A stretch of 64,000 nucleotides of DNA from Zeimonas sediminis (GCF_023721795.1 NZ_JAMQYE010000001.1:186001-250000), one strand, 5' to 3'; numbered from the stretch's first letter, positions 1 through 10,016 are shown. The notes: a model not told the origin generated them from the letters alone. A program made the numbers and translations.

Positions 1-1412
1 CGGGTCAGGCCGTCCTCGTTCTCGACGCCGATCACCGCTGCTTCGAGCACCGCATCGTGCTGGACCAGCGTCGACTCGACCTCGAAGGGCGACACGTACT
101 GGCCGCTGACCTTCAGCATGTCGTCGCTGCGGCCCGCGTAGACGTAGTAGCCGTCGGCATCGCGGTAATACTTGTCGCCGCTCTTGGTCCAGGCTCCGCG
201 GAAGGTCTCGTCGCTGCGGGCGCGCTGTGTCCAGTACATCAGGGCCGACGAGGGGCCCGAGATGAACAGGTCGCCGACGCGGTCCGGTCCCTCGAGCACG
301 TGGCCGGTCTCGTCGCGCAGCTCGACCCGGTAGCCGGCGACCGGCTTGCCGGTCGTGCCGTAACGAACGTCGCCTGGTCGGTTGGACAGGAAGATGTGCA
401 GCATCTCGGTCGAGCCGATGCCGTCGACGATCTCGCAGCCGAAATGGGCGGTGAAGCGCTCGCCGATCTCCCTTGGCAGGGCCTCGCCGGCCGACGAGCA
501 CAGGCGCAGCGCGACCGCGTTGCGGGCCGGCAGGTTCGGCGAGGCGAGCATGCCGGCGTAGCCGGTCGGGGCGCCGAAGAAGACGGTCGGCTTCAGGCCG
601 CCGACCCCGCCGGTCCAGCGGCGGAACACCGCGTCGGGCGTGGGGCGCTCGGCCATCAGCAGCACGGTGGCCCCGACGCTGAGCGGAAAAGTCAGCGCGT
701 TGCCGAGCCCGTAGGCGAAGAAGAGCTTGGCGGCGGAGAAGCAGACGTCGTTCCCGGTGAGCCCCAGGACCGGCGACGCGTAGAGCTCGGCAGTCCAGTA
801 CAGGTTGCCGTGCGTGTGCACGGTGCCCTTGGGCCGGCCGGTCGAGCCCGACGAGTACAGCCAGAAACCGATGTCGTCGGCCAGCGTGTCGGCGCACGCC
901 GGCAGCGGGGGCCGGGCCTCGAGCCAGGCGCCGAACTCGACGGCGCCGGCGGGGAGCCCGGACGCGGGCCGGGATACGACCAGGGCACGGACCTCGTGGG
1001 GCGCACGCTCCATGGCAGAGGAGAGCACCGGCAACAGGGCGCCAGACACCAGCGCGGCCTGGGCTCGGCTGTGCGCGAGCATGTAGGCGTAGTCGTCGGC
1101 GGTCAGCAGCGTGTTGACCGCCACCGGCACGACGCCGGCGTACAGGCAGCCGAGGAAGGCGACCGGCCAGTCGTTGCAGTCGTGCATCAGCAGCAGCACC
1201 CGCTCCTCGCGGCGGATCCCGGTCGCGAGCAGCGCGGCCGCGCATCGCCGGGCGCGCTCTTGCAGCTGGCCGTAGCTCAGCGTGCCGGCGTCGTCGACGT
1301 AGGCGGCACGCGCGTCGCGCGACGCGTTGCGCTCGAAGACGTGGCGGGCGAAGTTGAAGCGCTCCGGGGGCGGGACGGCAGTCGTCTCCGGGCTGGCGAT
1401 CGGATCGCTCAT
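1..1412 (-). CDS. bclA: benzoate-CoA ligase (AMP-forming), C-terminus cut by window edge
   Basis: Activates benzoate to benzoyl-CoA with ATP, the entry step of the box pathway. About 470 residues are visible of a family that is usually about 530 long; the C-terminal lid domain runs off the left edge. The adenylate-forming P-loop reads SSGSTGRPKGTVHTHGN, followed by a STE-type motif in GSTEML and the hinge-region GRSDDMLKVSGQYVSP typical of benzoate-CoA ligases. The ATG is preceded by CGAGGAGA. The gene is divergent from boxR, and the 182-bp spacer carries a BoxR-like site, so repression by BoxR relieved by benzoyl-CoA is likely (inference). Ligases for 2-aminobenzoate or hydroxybenzoate are close relatives, but the box context favours benzoate. 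Confidence 0.93.
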   Translation of the reverse strand, partial: MSDPIASPETTAVPPPERFNFARHVFERNASRDARAAYVDDAGTLSYGQLQERARRCAAALLATGIRREERVLLLMHDCNDWPVAFLGCLYAGVVPVAVNTLLTADDYAYMLAHSRAQAALVSGALLPVLSSAMERAPHEVRALVVSRPASGLPAGAVEFGAWLEARPPLPACADTLADDIGFWLYSSGSTGRPKGTVHTHGNLYWTAELYASPVLGLTGNDVCFSAAKLFFAYGLGNALTFPLSVGATVLLMAERPTPDAVFRRWTGGVGGLKPTVFFGAPTGYAGMLASPNLPARNAVALRLCSSAGEALPREIGERFTAHFGCEIVDGIGSTEMLHIFLSNRPGDVRYGTTGKPVAGYRVELRDETGHVLEGPDRVGDLFISGPSSALMYWTQRARSDETFRGAWTKSGDKYYRDADGYYVYAGRSDDMLKVSGQYVSPFEVESTLVQHDAVLEAAVIGVENEDGLT

Positions 1413-1511
1413 CTGTGGTCTCCTCGAATGCCGCGCTGCCCGCGCGGCATGCCTGGTTCGTCGTTCCGGCGGGCACCGCGACTTTTTGCGCCGGGGGTGC
1501 TTGCAGGTGGA

Positions 1512-1529
1512 ATGCGCAGTATAATGCAT
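1512..1529. promoter_or_regulatory. degenerate BoxR operator in the bclA-boxR spacer, with overlapping -10 elements
   Basis: ATGCGCAGTATAATGCAT contains CGCA-N6-TGCA, one base off the TGCA-N6-TGCA sites in front of boxC. Inside it are a perfect plus-strand -10 (TATAAT, 1520-1525) and a minus-strand TATACT (1523-1518). A bound repressor could therefore close promoters in both directions. No good -35 is seen on either strand. Nothing else is recognised in the 1413-1594 spacer. Confidence 0.5.
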
Positions 1530-1594
1530 GAAACCGGCTGGCGCATGCGCGCCGCCGTCGAACGATCGCGAGTCCCCCGGCGAGCCTGCATCCG

Positions 1595-2503
1595 ATGGAT
1601 CTTCAAGACCTCAGCGCAGTCGGTCCGGCCCCCGAGACGGCCGACCGCGATCCTTTCCTGCAGGCGCTCGGAGAGCGCGTCCGCTCGCTGCGCGCCCGCA
1701 AGGGCATGACGCGCAAGGCGCTCGCCAGGGCATCCGAGGTGTCGGAACGCCATCTCGCCAACCTCGAGCTCGGCGTCGGGAATGCCTCGATCCTGGTGCT
1801 CAGGCAGGTCGCCAGGGCGCTCGACTGCCCGCTGGCCGAACTGCTAGGCGACGAGACCGCCGCTTCGCCGGAGTGGCTGCTGATCCGGGACCTGCTGCGC
1901 GGGCGCAGCGACGACGCGCTGCGGCGCGCCCGCGTCGCGCTGGCCGAACTCTACGGAGAGGCCGGCCGGCCCGACGCGCGAACGAGCCGGATCGCGCTGG
2001 TCGGACTGCGCGGCGCGGGCAAGTCCACCCTCGGGCTCGCGCTGGCCGACGCGCTCGACGTGCCCTTCGTCGAGTTGAACACCGAGATCGAGAGGGTCGC
2101 CGGCTGCAGCATCGCCGAGATCCACAACCTGCTCGGACCCGCCGCCTACCGGCGCTACGAGCGGCGCGCCCTCGAGGAAACCGTCCAGCTGTATCCCGAC
2201 GCGGTCATCGCGACGCCGGGCGGCATCGTGTCGGATCCCGCCACCTTCAACCTGCTGCTGTCGCACTGCTACACGATCTGGCTGAAGGCGCAGCCGGAGG
2301 AGCACATGCAGCGGGTGATCGCGCAAGGCGACCTGCGCCCGATGGCGGGCAACCAGGAAGCGATGGAGGACCTCAAGCGCATCCTCGCCGGCCGCTCGGC
2401 CTTCTACGGAAAGGCCGACCTGCAGTTCGAAACCGGAGGACAATCGTCCGGAGAGGCCGTCGCCCGGCTGCGCGAGGCGCTTCGCCAGGCCACCGGGCGG
2501 TGA
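1595..2503 (+). CDS. boxR: BoxR, benzoyl-CoA-responsive transcriptional regulator
   Basis: 302 residues in two parts. An N-terminal XRE-type helix-turn-helix spans about residues 20-80. A shikimate-kinase-like domain spans about 125-300 and has an intact P-loop, GLRGAGKST. This architecture is that of BzdR/BoxR, repressors of aromatic operons in which the kinase-like half senses benzoyl-CoA rather than phosphorylating shikimate. The gene precedes boxC in the same direction and is divergent from the benzoate-CoA ligase. The start chosen is the ATG giving MDLQDLSAV; a Shine-Dalgarno sequence is poor there. Target sites with the form known for BoxR are visible on both sides of the gene. Confidence 0.92.
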   Translation: MDLQDLSAVGPAPETADRDPFLQALGERVRSLRARKGMTRKALARASEVSERHLANLELGVGNASILVLRQVARALDCPLAELLGDETAASPEWLLIRDLLRGRSDDALRRARVALAELYGEAGRPDARTSRIALVGLRGAGKSTLGLALADALDVPFVELNTEIERVAGCSIAEIHNLLGPAAYRRYERRALEETVQLYPDAVIATPGGIVSDPATFNLLLSHCYTIWLKAQPEEHMQRVIAQGDLRPMAGNQEAMEDLKRILAGRSAFYGKADLQFETGGQSSGEAVARLREALRQATGR

Positions 2504-2528
2504 TTCCGGGTGGGCGAGTGAGTTTCGC

Positions 2529-2556
2529 TTGACAATGCACAATAGTGCATTATCAT
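2529..2556 (+). promoter_or_regulatory. boxCBA promoter
   Basis: TTGACA at 2529-2534, a 16-bp spacer and TATCAT at 2551-2556 make a strong sigma-70 promoter about 150 bp before boxC. The spacer is filled almost exactly by operator O1, a classic repression geometry. Confidence 0.75.
2536..2549. promoter_or_regulatory. BoxR operator O1
   Basis: TGCACAATAGTGCA is a TGCA-N6-TGCA site, the form reported for BoxR operators, and is itself nearly palindromic. It lies between the -35 and -10 of the boxC promoter. Confidence 0.75.
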
Positions 2557-2567
2557 TCGATCCTCAT

Positions 2568-2595
2568 CGAGACATGCACGATGATGCATGTCTCG
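2568..2595. promoter_or_regulatory. BoxR operator O2 and leader hairpin
   Basis: Perfect 11-base inverted arms, CGAGACATGCA and TGCATGTCTCG, flank CGATGA; the core is again TGCA-N6-TGCA (2575-2588). Its centre is 39 bp from that of O1 and downstream of the expected transcription start. The same sequence should fold as a stable hairpin near the 5' end of the boxC mRNA. Confidence 0.7.
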
Positions 2596-2627
2596 GGATT
2601 CCCCGGGAGCGCCTCCTCGAGGGTGCT

Positions 2628-2656
2628 CCGATTCCCGATTCCGGATGCCCGAATCG
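2628..2656. repeat. CCGATTC tandem pair with inverted GAATCG in the boxC leader
   Basis: CCGATTC occurs twice in exact tandem (2628-2641). An inverted GAATCG follows at 2651-2656 and can pair with CGATTC at 2636-2641 across a 9-base loop. Similar GAATC units recur between boxC and boxB. Confidence 0.5.
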
Positions 2657-2703
2657 AGGCTGCGCCGATTGATGGCACGAACACAGCGAAGCGAGGAGAA
2701 ACG

Positions 2704-4386
2704 ATGAACGCTCCCGACATCCAGGCCCGGACCGCCGGCGCCGTCGTCGACTACCGGACCGACCCGTCGCGCTACCGCCACGTCTCGCTGAGCTTCGACG
2801 GCCCGGTGGCCACGCTCGCGCTGAACATCGACGAGGACGCCGGCCTGCGCCCCGGCTACAAGCTCAAGCTCAACAGCTACGACCTCGGCGTCGACATCGA
2901 GCTTCACGACGCGCTGAACCGGATCCGTTTCGAGCATCCTGAGGTGCGCACGGTCGTCGTGACCAGCCTGCGCGACCGGATCTTCTGCTCGGGCGCCAAC
3001 ATCTTCATGCTGGGCGTGTCGAGCCACGGGTGGAAGGTCAATTTCTGCAAGTTCACCAACGAGACGCGCAACGGCATCGAGGATTCGAGCGCCCATTCGG
3101 GGCTCAAGTTCCTGGCCGCGGTCAACGGCGCCTGCGCCGGCGGCGGATACGAGCTGGCGCTGGCCTGCGACGAGATCTGGCTGGTCGACGACCGGTCCTC
3201 GTCGGTCAGCCTGCCCGAGGTGCCGCTGCTCGGCGTGCTGCCCGGCACCGGAGGACTCACCCGGGTCACCGACAAGCGCAAGGTGCGGCACGACCTGGCC
3301 GACATCTTCTGCACCACCACCGAGGGCGTGCGCGGCCAGAAGGCCAAGGACTGGCGGCTGGTCGACGAGATCGCCAAGCCGGCGGTCTTCGCCGAGAAGG
3401 TCCGGGAGCGCGCGCTGCAGCTCGCGCAGCAGAGCGACCGGCCGGCCGATGCGAAGGGCGTCGCGCTGCCCCCGGTCGAGCGGGTCGACGAGGCCGACGC
3501 GCTGCGCTATGCGCACGTCACCGTCGAGATCGACCGCGCGAAGCGCACCGCGAGCTTCGTCGTGAAGGGGCCGGCCGGCGCCCAGCCCGAGGGCGTCGAC
3601 GCGATCGCCGCGGCCGGCGCCGGCTGGTGGCCGCTGGCGATGGCCCGCGAGCTCGACGATGCGATCCTCACGATGCGCACCAACGAGCTCGAGATCGGCA
3701 CCTGGCTGCTGAGGACCGAGGGCGACCCGGCCGCGGTGCTCGCGGCGGACGCGCAGCTCGCCGCGCACCGTGGCCACTGGTTCGTGCGCGAAACGATCGG
3801 CATGCTGCGGCGGACCCTCTCGCGACTGGACGTGTCCTCGCGCAGCCTGTTCGCGCTGATCGAGCCCGGTTCCTGCTTCGCCGGCACGCTGCTCGAGCTG
3901 GCGCTGGCCTGCGACCGCAGCTACCACGCCGCGCTGCCCGACGAGCCGGATCGCGAGCCGGCGATCGCCGTGAGCGAGGCCAACTTCGGCTTCTATCCGA
4001 TGGCGACCGGCCAGTCGCGGCTCGAGCGCCGCTTCTACGAAGAGGCCGGGCCGCTCGCCGCGGTGCGCGAAGCGCTGGGCCGGCCGCTGAAGGCCGACGA
4101 CGCGCTGGCGCTCGGCCTGGTCACCGCGGCGCCCGACGACATCGACTGGGCCGACGAGGTCCGGATCGCGCTCGAGGAGCGGGCCGCGATGTCGCCCGAC
4201 GCGCTGACCGGCATGGAGGCCAACCTGCGCTTCAACGGCAAGGAGACGATGTTCACCCGCATCTTCGGCCGGCTGACCGCCTGGCAGAACTGGATCTTCC
4301 AGCGCCCGAACGCGGTCGGCGAGAAGGGCGCGCTGAAGCTCTACGGGAAGGGCGAGAAGGCCCAGTTCGACATGAACCGGGTCTGA
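2704..4386 (+). CDS. boxC: BoxC, 2,3-epoxybenzoyl-CoA dihydrolase
   Basis: Opens the ring of 2,3-epoxybenzoyl-CoA hydrolytically to 3,4-dehydroadipyl-CoA semialdehyde and formate. The protein has 560 residues, the usual length. It is a tandem of two crotonase-like halves, about residues 40-280 and 300-545; the N-terminal half holds NGACAGGGYELALACDE, the CoA/oxyanion segment of the fold. The start at MNAPDIQ is chosen because GAGGAG lies just upstream; the open frame continues upstream to 2545, but that part would overlap the promoter and operators. It is the first gene of boxCBA, 62 bp before boxB, under BoxR-type operators. Confidence 0.95.
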   Translation: MNAPDIQARTAGAVVDYRTDPSRYRHVSLSFDGPVATLALNIDEDAGLRPGYKLKLNSYDLGVDIELHDALNRIRFEHPEVRTVVVTSLRDRIFCSGANIFMLGVSSHGWKVNFCKFTNETRNGIEDSSAHSGLKFLAAVNGACAGGGYELALACDEIWLVDDRSSSVSLPEVPLLGVLPGTGGLTRVTDKRKVRHDLADIFCTTTEGVRGQKAKDWRLVDEIAKPAVFAEKVRERALQLAQQSDRPADAKGVALPPVERVDEADALRYAHVTVEIDRAKRTASFVVKGPAGAQPEGVDAIAAAGAGWWPLAMARELDDAILTMRTNELEIGTWLLRTEGDPAAVLAADAQLAAHRGHWFVRETIGMLRRTLSRLDVSSRSLFALIEPGSCFAGTLLELALACDRSYHAALPDEPDREPAIAVSEANFGFYPMATGQSRLERRFYEEAGPLAAVREALGRPLKADDALALGLVTAAPDDIDWADEVRIALEERAAMSPDALTGMEANLRFNGKETMFTRIFGRLTAWQNWIFQRPNAVGEKGALKLYGKGEKAQFDMNRV

Positions 4387-4405
4387 CCGGCCCGGCCGCG
4401 ATCCA

Positions 4406-4427
4406 CGAATCCGCGAATCAACGAATC
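4406..4427. repeat. three CGAATC units at 8-bp period between boxC and boxB
   Basis: CGAATC starts at 4406, 4414 and 4422, exactly 8 bp apart, within the 62-bp boxC-boxB spacer. It looks like a small degenerate tandem repeat; no coding or clear regulatory role is visible. Confidence 0.55.
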
Positions 4428-4448
4428 CACCGCTCACGGAGGCAAGCG

Positions 4449-5876
<1,428 letters not shown>

Positions 5877-5885
5877 GTGCGCGGG

Positions 5886-5906
5886 GAAGGCGTGCGGCAC
5901 GCCTTC
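5886..5906 (+). promoter_or_regulatory. hairpin between boxB and boxA
   Basis: GAAGGCGTG-CGG-CACGCCTTC is a perfect 9-bp stem starting 10 bp after the boxB stop. Only TTCG follows, not a T-run, so it is not a normal intrinsic terminator. It could protect the boxCB message or reduce read-through into boxA. Confidence 0.5.
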
Positions 5907-5941
5907 TTCGCTGATTCGCGAAACCGAGCATGGGGCATGAG

Positions 5942-7258
5942 ATGAACGCGCCGGACACCGGGCTGCTCAAGCAGCACCTGATCGACCCCGAGATCTGCAT
6001 TCGCTGCAACACCTGCGAGGCGACCTGCCCGGTCGGCGCGATCACGCACAACGACGACAACTACGTCGTCGATGCGGAAAAGTGCAACTTCTGCATGGAC
6101 TGCATCTCGCCGTGCCCGACCGGGTCGATCGACAACTGGCGGACGGTGCCGCGGGCGAAGGCCTATACGGTCGACGAGCAGTTCGGCTGGGAAGCGCTTC
6201 CCGCGGAGCTGACGCCCGATCAGCTCGCCGAGGCGGGCGTGGCGGCCGAGGGCGAGGCGGACGCGGCGGCCGAGGGCCCGGGCGGGGCGCTCGGCGCATC
6301 GGCCTCGTCGAGCGCCTTCGGCGGCGCCGAAGCGGCGGCTGCCCCCGGCGAGGCGGCCTTCAATTCGGCGGCCTTCAACGCCAGCTTGCCGCCGTGGTCG
6401 GCCGCTCACGCCTACACGAACCTCTACGGCCCGAAGAACCCGACCACCGCCACGGTGGTCGGCAACGTGAAGGTCAACGAGGCAGGCACCGAGAACGAGA
6501 CCCATCACATCGTGCTCGATTTCGGCCGCATGCCGTTCCCGGTGCTCGAGGGCCAGTCGATCGGCATCGTGCCGCCGGGCGCCGACGCGTCGGGCAGGCC
6601 GCACCACGCGCGCCAGTACTCGATCGCCAGCCCGCGCAACGGCGAGCGGCCCGGCTACAACAACCTGTCGCTCACGGTGAAGCGGGTCACCGCCGACCAC
6701 CAGGGCCGGCCGGTGCGGGGCGTCTGCTCGAACTACCTGTGCGACCTGAAGCCTGGCGACACGGTTCAGGTGATCGGGCCATTCGGCACGAGCTTCCTGA
6801 TGCCGAACCACCCGCGCTCGAACATCGTGATGATCTGCACCGGAACCGGCAGCGCGCCGATGCGCGCGATGACCGAGTGGCGGCGCCGGCTGCGCAAGTC
6901 GGGCAAGTTCGAGGGCGGGCGGCTGATGCTGTTCTTCGGCGCGCGCACCCGCGAGGAGCTGCCTTACTTCGGGCCGCTGATGAGCCTGCCCAAGGACTTC
7001 ATCGACATCAACTTCGCATTCTCGCGCACGCCGGGTGCCCCGAAGCGCTACGTTCAGGACCTGATGCGGGAGCGGTCAGCCGACCTGGCCGGCCTGCTGA
7101 AGGACGAGGACACCTACGTCTACGTCTGCGGCCTGAAGAGCATGGAAGAGGGCGTCGTGCTCGCGCTGCGTGACATCGCGCAGCAGGCCGGGTTGTCCTG
7201 GGACACGCTGGGCGCGGCGCTCAAGCGCGAGGGCCGGCTGCACCTGGAGACCTACTGA
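5942..7258 (+). CDS. boxA: BoxA, benzoyl-CoA 2,3-epoxidase, NADPH-dependent reductase subunit
   Basis: Passes electrons from NADPH via FAD and two [4Fe-4S] clusters to BoxB. Two ferredoxin motifs stand at the N-terminus, [12 protein letters not shown] and [13 protein letters not shown] linker very rich in Ala/Gly follows, then a ferredoxin-NADP reductase module with [10 protein letters not shown] (flavin), [10 protein letters not shown] (nucleotide) and a C-terminal aromatic residue in ETY. The product is 438 residues from the ATG at 5942, which has GGGG upstream; an in-frame ATG at 5930 lacks a ribosome binding site. Relatives are nearer 410-415 residues, and the excess appears to be in the linker. 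Last gene of boxCBA, convergent with folE. Confidence 0.95.
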   Translation: MNAPDTGLLKQHLIDPEICIRCNTCEATCPVGAITHNDDNYVVDAEKCNFCMDCISPCPTGSIDNWRTVPRAKAYTVDEQFGWEALPAELTPDQLAEAGVAAEGEADAAAEGPGGALGASASSSAFGGAEAAAAPGEAAFNSAAFNASLPPWSAAHAYTNLYGPKNPTTATVVGNVKVNEAGTENETHHIVLDFGRMPFPVLEGQSIGIVPPGADASGRPHHARQYSIASPRNGERPGYNNLSLTVKRVTADHQGRPVRGVCSNYLCDLKPGDTVQVIGPFGTSFLMPNHPRSNIVMICTGTGSAPMRAMTEWRRRLRKSGKFEGGRLMLFFGARTREELPYFGPLMSLPKDFIDINFAFSRTPGAPKRYVQDLMRERSADLAGLLKDEDTYVYVCGLKSMEEGVVLALRDIAQQAGLSWDTLGAALKREGRLHLETY

Positions 7259-7297
7259 GCCGGCGCGGGACGCGACCCCCGGCCGGCCGCTCGCCGC

Positions 7298-7984
7298 TTA
7301 CTTCCGGCTGAGCAGGGCCAGGAACTCGCGGCGCAGGTCCGGATTGGTCAGGAAGGCGCCGCGCATCACGCTGTTGGTCATGCTCGAGTCGGCGTCCTTC
7401 ACGCCGCGCCAGCGCATGCAGAAGTGATCGGCCTCGATCACGATCGCCAGCCCCTCGGGGTTCACCTTCTCCTCCAGCGTGTTGGCCAGCTGGATCACCG
7501 CCTCTTCCTGGATCTGGGGCCGGTTCATGATCCACTCGGTGAGCCGCGCGTACTTGGAGAGGCCGATCAGGTGCGAGTCCTCGCGTGGCAGGATGCCTAT
7601 CCACACCTTGCCCAGGATCGGGCACAGGTGGTGCGAGCAGGCGCTGCGCATCGTGATCGGGCCCACGATCAGCAGCTCGCTCAGCCGCTCCACGTTCGGG
7701 AACTCGGTGACCGGAGGCATCGGCCGGTAGCGGCCGGCGAAGACCTCGCGCACGAACATCTTCGCGACCCGCTTCGCGGTGTCGGCGGTGTTGTGGTCGC
7801 CGTCGACGTCGATCACCAGGCTCTTCAGCACCTGCTGCATGTGGCCCGCCACCTCGGCCTGGATCGCCTCGAGCTCGCCGGGCTCGACGAAGTCGGCGAT
7901 GTTGTCGTTCGCGTGGAAGCGCCGGCCGGCTGCGAGCAGCCGTTGCCGGATTCGTTCGGAGGTGGTGTCCGTTTCCTTGGGCAT
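7298..7984 (-). CDS. folE: GTP cyclohydrolase I, divergent FolE type
   Basis: Converts GTP to 7,8-dihydroneopterin triphosphate, first step of folate/pterin synthesis. 228 residues. Zinc and catalytic residues are present: SACSHHL (Cys and His pair), GLSKYARL, and ADHFCM with the second Cys. The usual QERLT segment is replaced by QEEAV, and the protein has an N-terminal extension of about 20 residues, so it belongs to a divergent FolE branch seen in betaproteobacteria. It follows an SDR gene by 30 bp on the same strand and is convergent with boxA. A link to box metabolism is not evident; a role in pterin supply is the safest reading. Confidence 0.88.
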   Translation of the reverse strand: MPKETDTTSERIRQRLLAAGRRFHANDNIADFVEPGELEAIQAEVAGHMQQVLKSLVIDVDGDHNTADTAKRVAKMFVREVFAGRYRPMPPVTEFPNVERLSELLIVGPITMRSACSHHLCPILGKVWIGILPREDSHLIGLSKYARLTEWIMNRPQIQEEAVIQLANTLEEKVNPEGLAIVIEADHFCMRWRGVKDADSSMTNSVMRGAFLTNPDLRREFLALLSRK

Positions 7985-8014
7985 CGTGGGTCTCGTTCTT
8001 CGTGTCCGTAGGGC

Positions 8015-8713
8015 TCACCAGGGCAGGGCCTGGCCGCGATAGTCGAAAAAGCCGCCGGACTGTGCCGGCTGCAACGTATCCAGCACCGCGACGAGCAGGC
8101 GGGCCGCCTCCGCCGGCGTGCGCAGCTCCAGCCCCGCCTTGCCGAACGGCGCCGACAGCCGGGTGTCGACGGTGCCGGGGTGCAGCGCCACGCAGGCCGC
8201 CTCGGGGCAGCGCCTGCGCAGCTCGATCGACGCGGTGCGCACCAGCTGGTTCAGCGCCGCCTTCGAGGCCCGGTACGAATACCAGCCGCCGAGGCGATTG
8301 TCGCCGATGCTGCCGACCTTTGCCGAGATCGTCGCGAAGACCGAGCGGCCGTCGCGCGGCAGCAGCGGCAGGAAATGTTTCATCAGCAGCGCGGGGCCGA
8401 TCGCATTGACCCTGAAGGCGTGAAGCATGTGCTCCAGGTCGAGGTCCTGCAGCCTTCGCTCGGGCGCGAATCGATCGTCGTGCAGGAAGCCGGTGGCGTC
8501 GACGACCAGGCGCACCGGGATCCCGAGTCCGGCCGCGAAACGCGCCGCCTCCGCGATGCTCGCTTCGTCGAGCAGGTCGAGCGGCGGGTCGGAGCGGCGC
8601 GACAGCGCGACCACCCGTTGCCGGCGCGGCTCGCGCGACAGCTCCGCGGCCAGCGCGGCACCGATGCCGCCGCTTGCGCCGACGACCACGGCGAGAGTTT
8701 CGTTTTCGGGCAT
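8015..8713 (-). CDS. short-chain dehydrogenase/reductase, CsgA-like
   Basis: A 232-residue SDR. The nucleotide motif is GASGGIG near the N-terminus, and the active site reads SAKVGSIG followed by YRASK (Tyr-x-x-x-Lys). The start [10 protein letters not shown] is preferred because it places the Rossmann motif at the expected distance; a further in-frame ATG at 8755 would add 14 residues. Substrate unknown. Because it is probably co-transcribed with folE, reduction of a pterin is possible, but the C-factor-like sequence does not settle it. Confidence 0.8.
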   Translation of the reverse strand: MPENETLAVVVGASGGIGAALAAELSREPRRQRVVALSRRSDPPLDLLDEASIAEAARFAAGLGIPVRLVVDATGFLHDDRFAPERRLQDLDLEHMLHAFRVNAIGPALLMKHFLPLLPRDGRSVFATISAKVGSIGDNRLGGWYSYRASKAALNQLVRTASIELRRRCPEAACVALHPGTVDTRLSAPFGKAGLELRTPAEAARLLVAVLDTLQPAQSGGFFDYRGQALPW

Positions 8714-8840
8714 GGGCAGCGGAGTATGCCTTCCCGACGGCGCCGCTCGGCGCATCGGCGCGATGCCGATGCGGTTATCCTCGGCGGCAGGATCAGGCCA
8801 GCCATCCCACCCCAGCCACCGTCAGCCGGAGTCGCCCGTC

Positions 8841-10016
8841 ATGAAGGAAGCCGTCATCGTCTCGACCGCCCGAACCCCGATCGGCAAGGCCTACAAGGGC
8901 GCATTCAACCTGACCCACGGCGCCACGATGGGCGGTCACGTGGTGAAGCACGCGGTCGAGCGCTCCGGCCTGGACCCGGCCGAGATCGAGGACTGCATCA
9001 TGGGCACCGCGCGGCCCGAGGGGCCGGTGGGCGGCAACATCGCGCGCCAGATCGCGCTGCGCGCGGGGCTGCCGGTGACCACCAGCGGCGTCACCGTGAA
9101 CCGTTTCTGCAGCTCGGGCCTGCAGACGATCGCGATGGCGGCGAGCCGCGTGGTCGTGGAGGGGGCGCCGGCGGTCGTGGCCGGCGGCCTGGACTCGGTC
9201 AGCCTGACGATGAACGAGCACGCGAACCGCTTCATGCTGCGCGAGCCCTGGCTGGAGGCGAACGTGCCGGGCGTGTACCACACGATGATCCAGACCGCCG
9301 AGACGGTCGCGAAGCGCTACGGCATCTCGCGCGAGCGGATGGACGAGTACGGCGTGCAGAGCCAGCAGCGGGTGGCCGCGGCGCAGGCCGCGGGGCGCTT
9401 CGACCGCGAGATCGTGCCGATGACCACGACCAGGGAGGTGACGCTCGAGTCGGGCGAGAAGACTACCCAGGAGGTCACGCTGACCCAGGACGAGGGGATC
9501 CGCCCGACCACGCTCGAAGGGGTCGCCAAGCTCAAGCCGGTCATGGAGGGCGGCACGATCACCGCCGGCAACGCGAGCCAGCTGTCCGACGGCGCCTCCG
9601 CCTGCGTGGTCATGGACGCGAAGCTCGCCGAGCAGCGCAACATCGAGCCGCTCGGCATCTTCCGAGGCTTCACCGTGGCCGGCTGCGAGCCCGACGAGAT
9701 GGGCATCGGGCCGGTGTTCGCGGTGCCGCGCCTGCTCGAGCGCACCGGCGTGAAGATGGACGACATCGGCCTGTGGGAGCTGAACGAGGCCTTCGCGGTG
9801 CAGGTGCTCTACTGCCGCGACCGGCTCGGCATCCCGAACCAGATCCTGAACGTCGACGGCGGCGCGATCGCGGTCGGCCACCCGTTCGGCATGTCGGGCG
9901 CCCGGCTCGCCGGCCATGCGCTGATCGAGGGCAAGCGGCGCGGCGTGAAGTACGTTGTGGTGACCATGTGCATCGGCGGCGGCATGGGGGCGGCGGGGCT
10001 GTTCGAGGTTGTCTGA
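8841..10016 (+). CDS. acetyl-CoA acyltransferase (degradative thiolase)
   Basis: 391-residue thiolase that splits 3-ketoacyl-CoA with CoA. The nucleophilic cysteine is in VNRFCSSG (Cys90), the catalytic histidine in [14 protein letters not shown], and the second cysteine in [11 protein letters not shown]. It is 127 bp from the divergent SDR gene and followed 33 bp later by a phosphatase. Given the box genes nearby it could serve the lower pathway (3-oxoadipyl-CoA) or general fatty acid oxidation. Sequence alone does not decide, so no gene symbol is given. Confidence 0.92.
   Translation: MKEAVIVSTARTPIGKAYKGAFNLTHGATMGGHVVKHAVERSGLDPAEIEDCIMGTARPEGPVGGNIARQIALRAGLPVTTSGVTVNRFCSSGLQTIAMAASRVVVEGAPAVVAGGLDSVSLTMNEHANRFMLREPWLEANVPGVYHTMIQTAETVAKRYGISRERMDEYGVQSQQRVAAAQAAGRFDREIVPMTTTREVTLESGEKTTQEVTLTQDEGIRPTTLEGVAKLKPVMEGGTITAGNASQLSDGASACVVMDAKLAEQRNIEPLGIFRGFTVAGCEPDEMGIGPVFAVPRLLERTGVKMDDIGLWELNEAFAVQVLYCRDRLGIPNQILNVDGGAIAVGHPFGMSGARLAGHALIEGKRRGVKYVVVTMCIGGGMGAAGLFEVV

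Noticed and set aside
2545-2703. N-terminal extension of BoxC from an upstream in-frame ATG
   Set aside because: It would begin inside operator O1 and before the expected transcription start. The ATG at 2704 has a good ribosome binding site and gives the family length.
2404-4437. 677-codon open frame antisense to boxC
   Set aside because: Residues are dominated by Arg, Gly, Ala and His, as expected when a GC-rich gene is read in the complementary frame, and no motif is visible. boxC is certain.
5930-5941. Alternative BoxA start four codons upstream
   Set aside because: No Shine-Dalgarno sequence precedes it, whereas GGGG lies at a suitable distance before the ATG at 5942.
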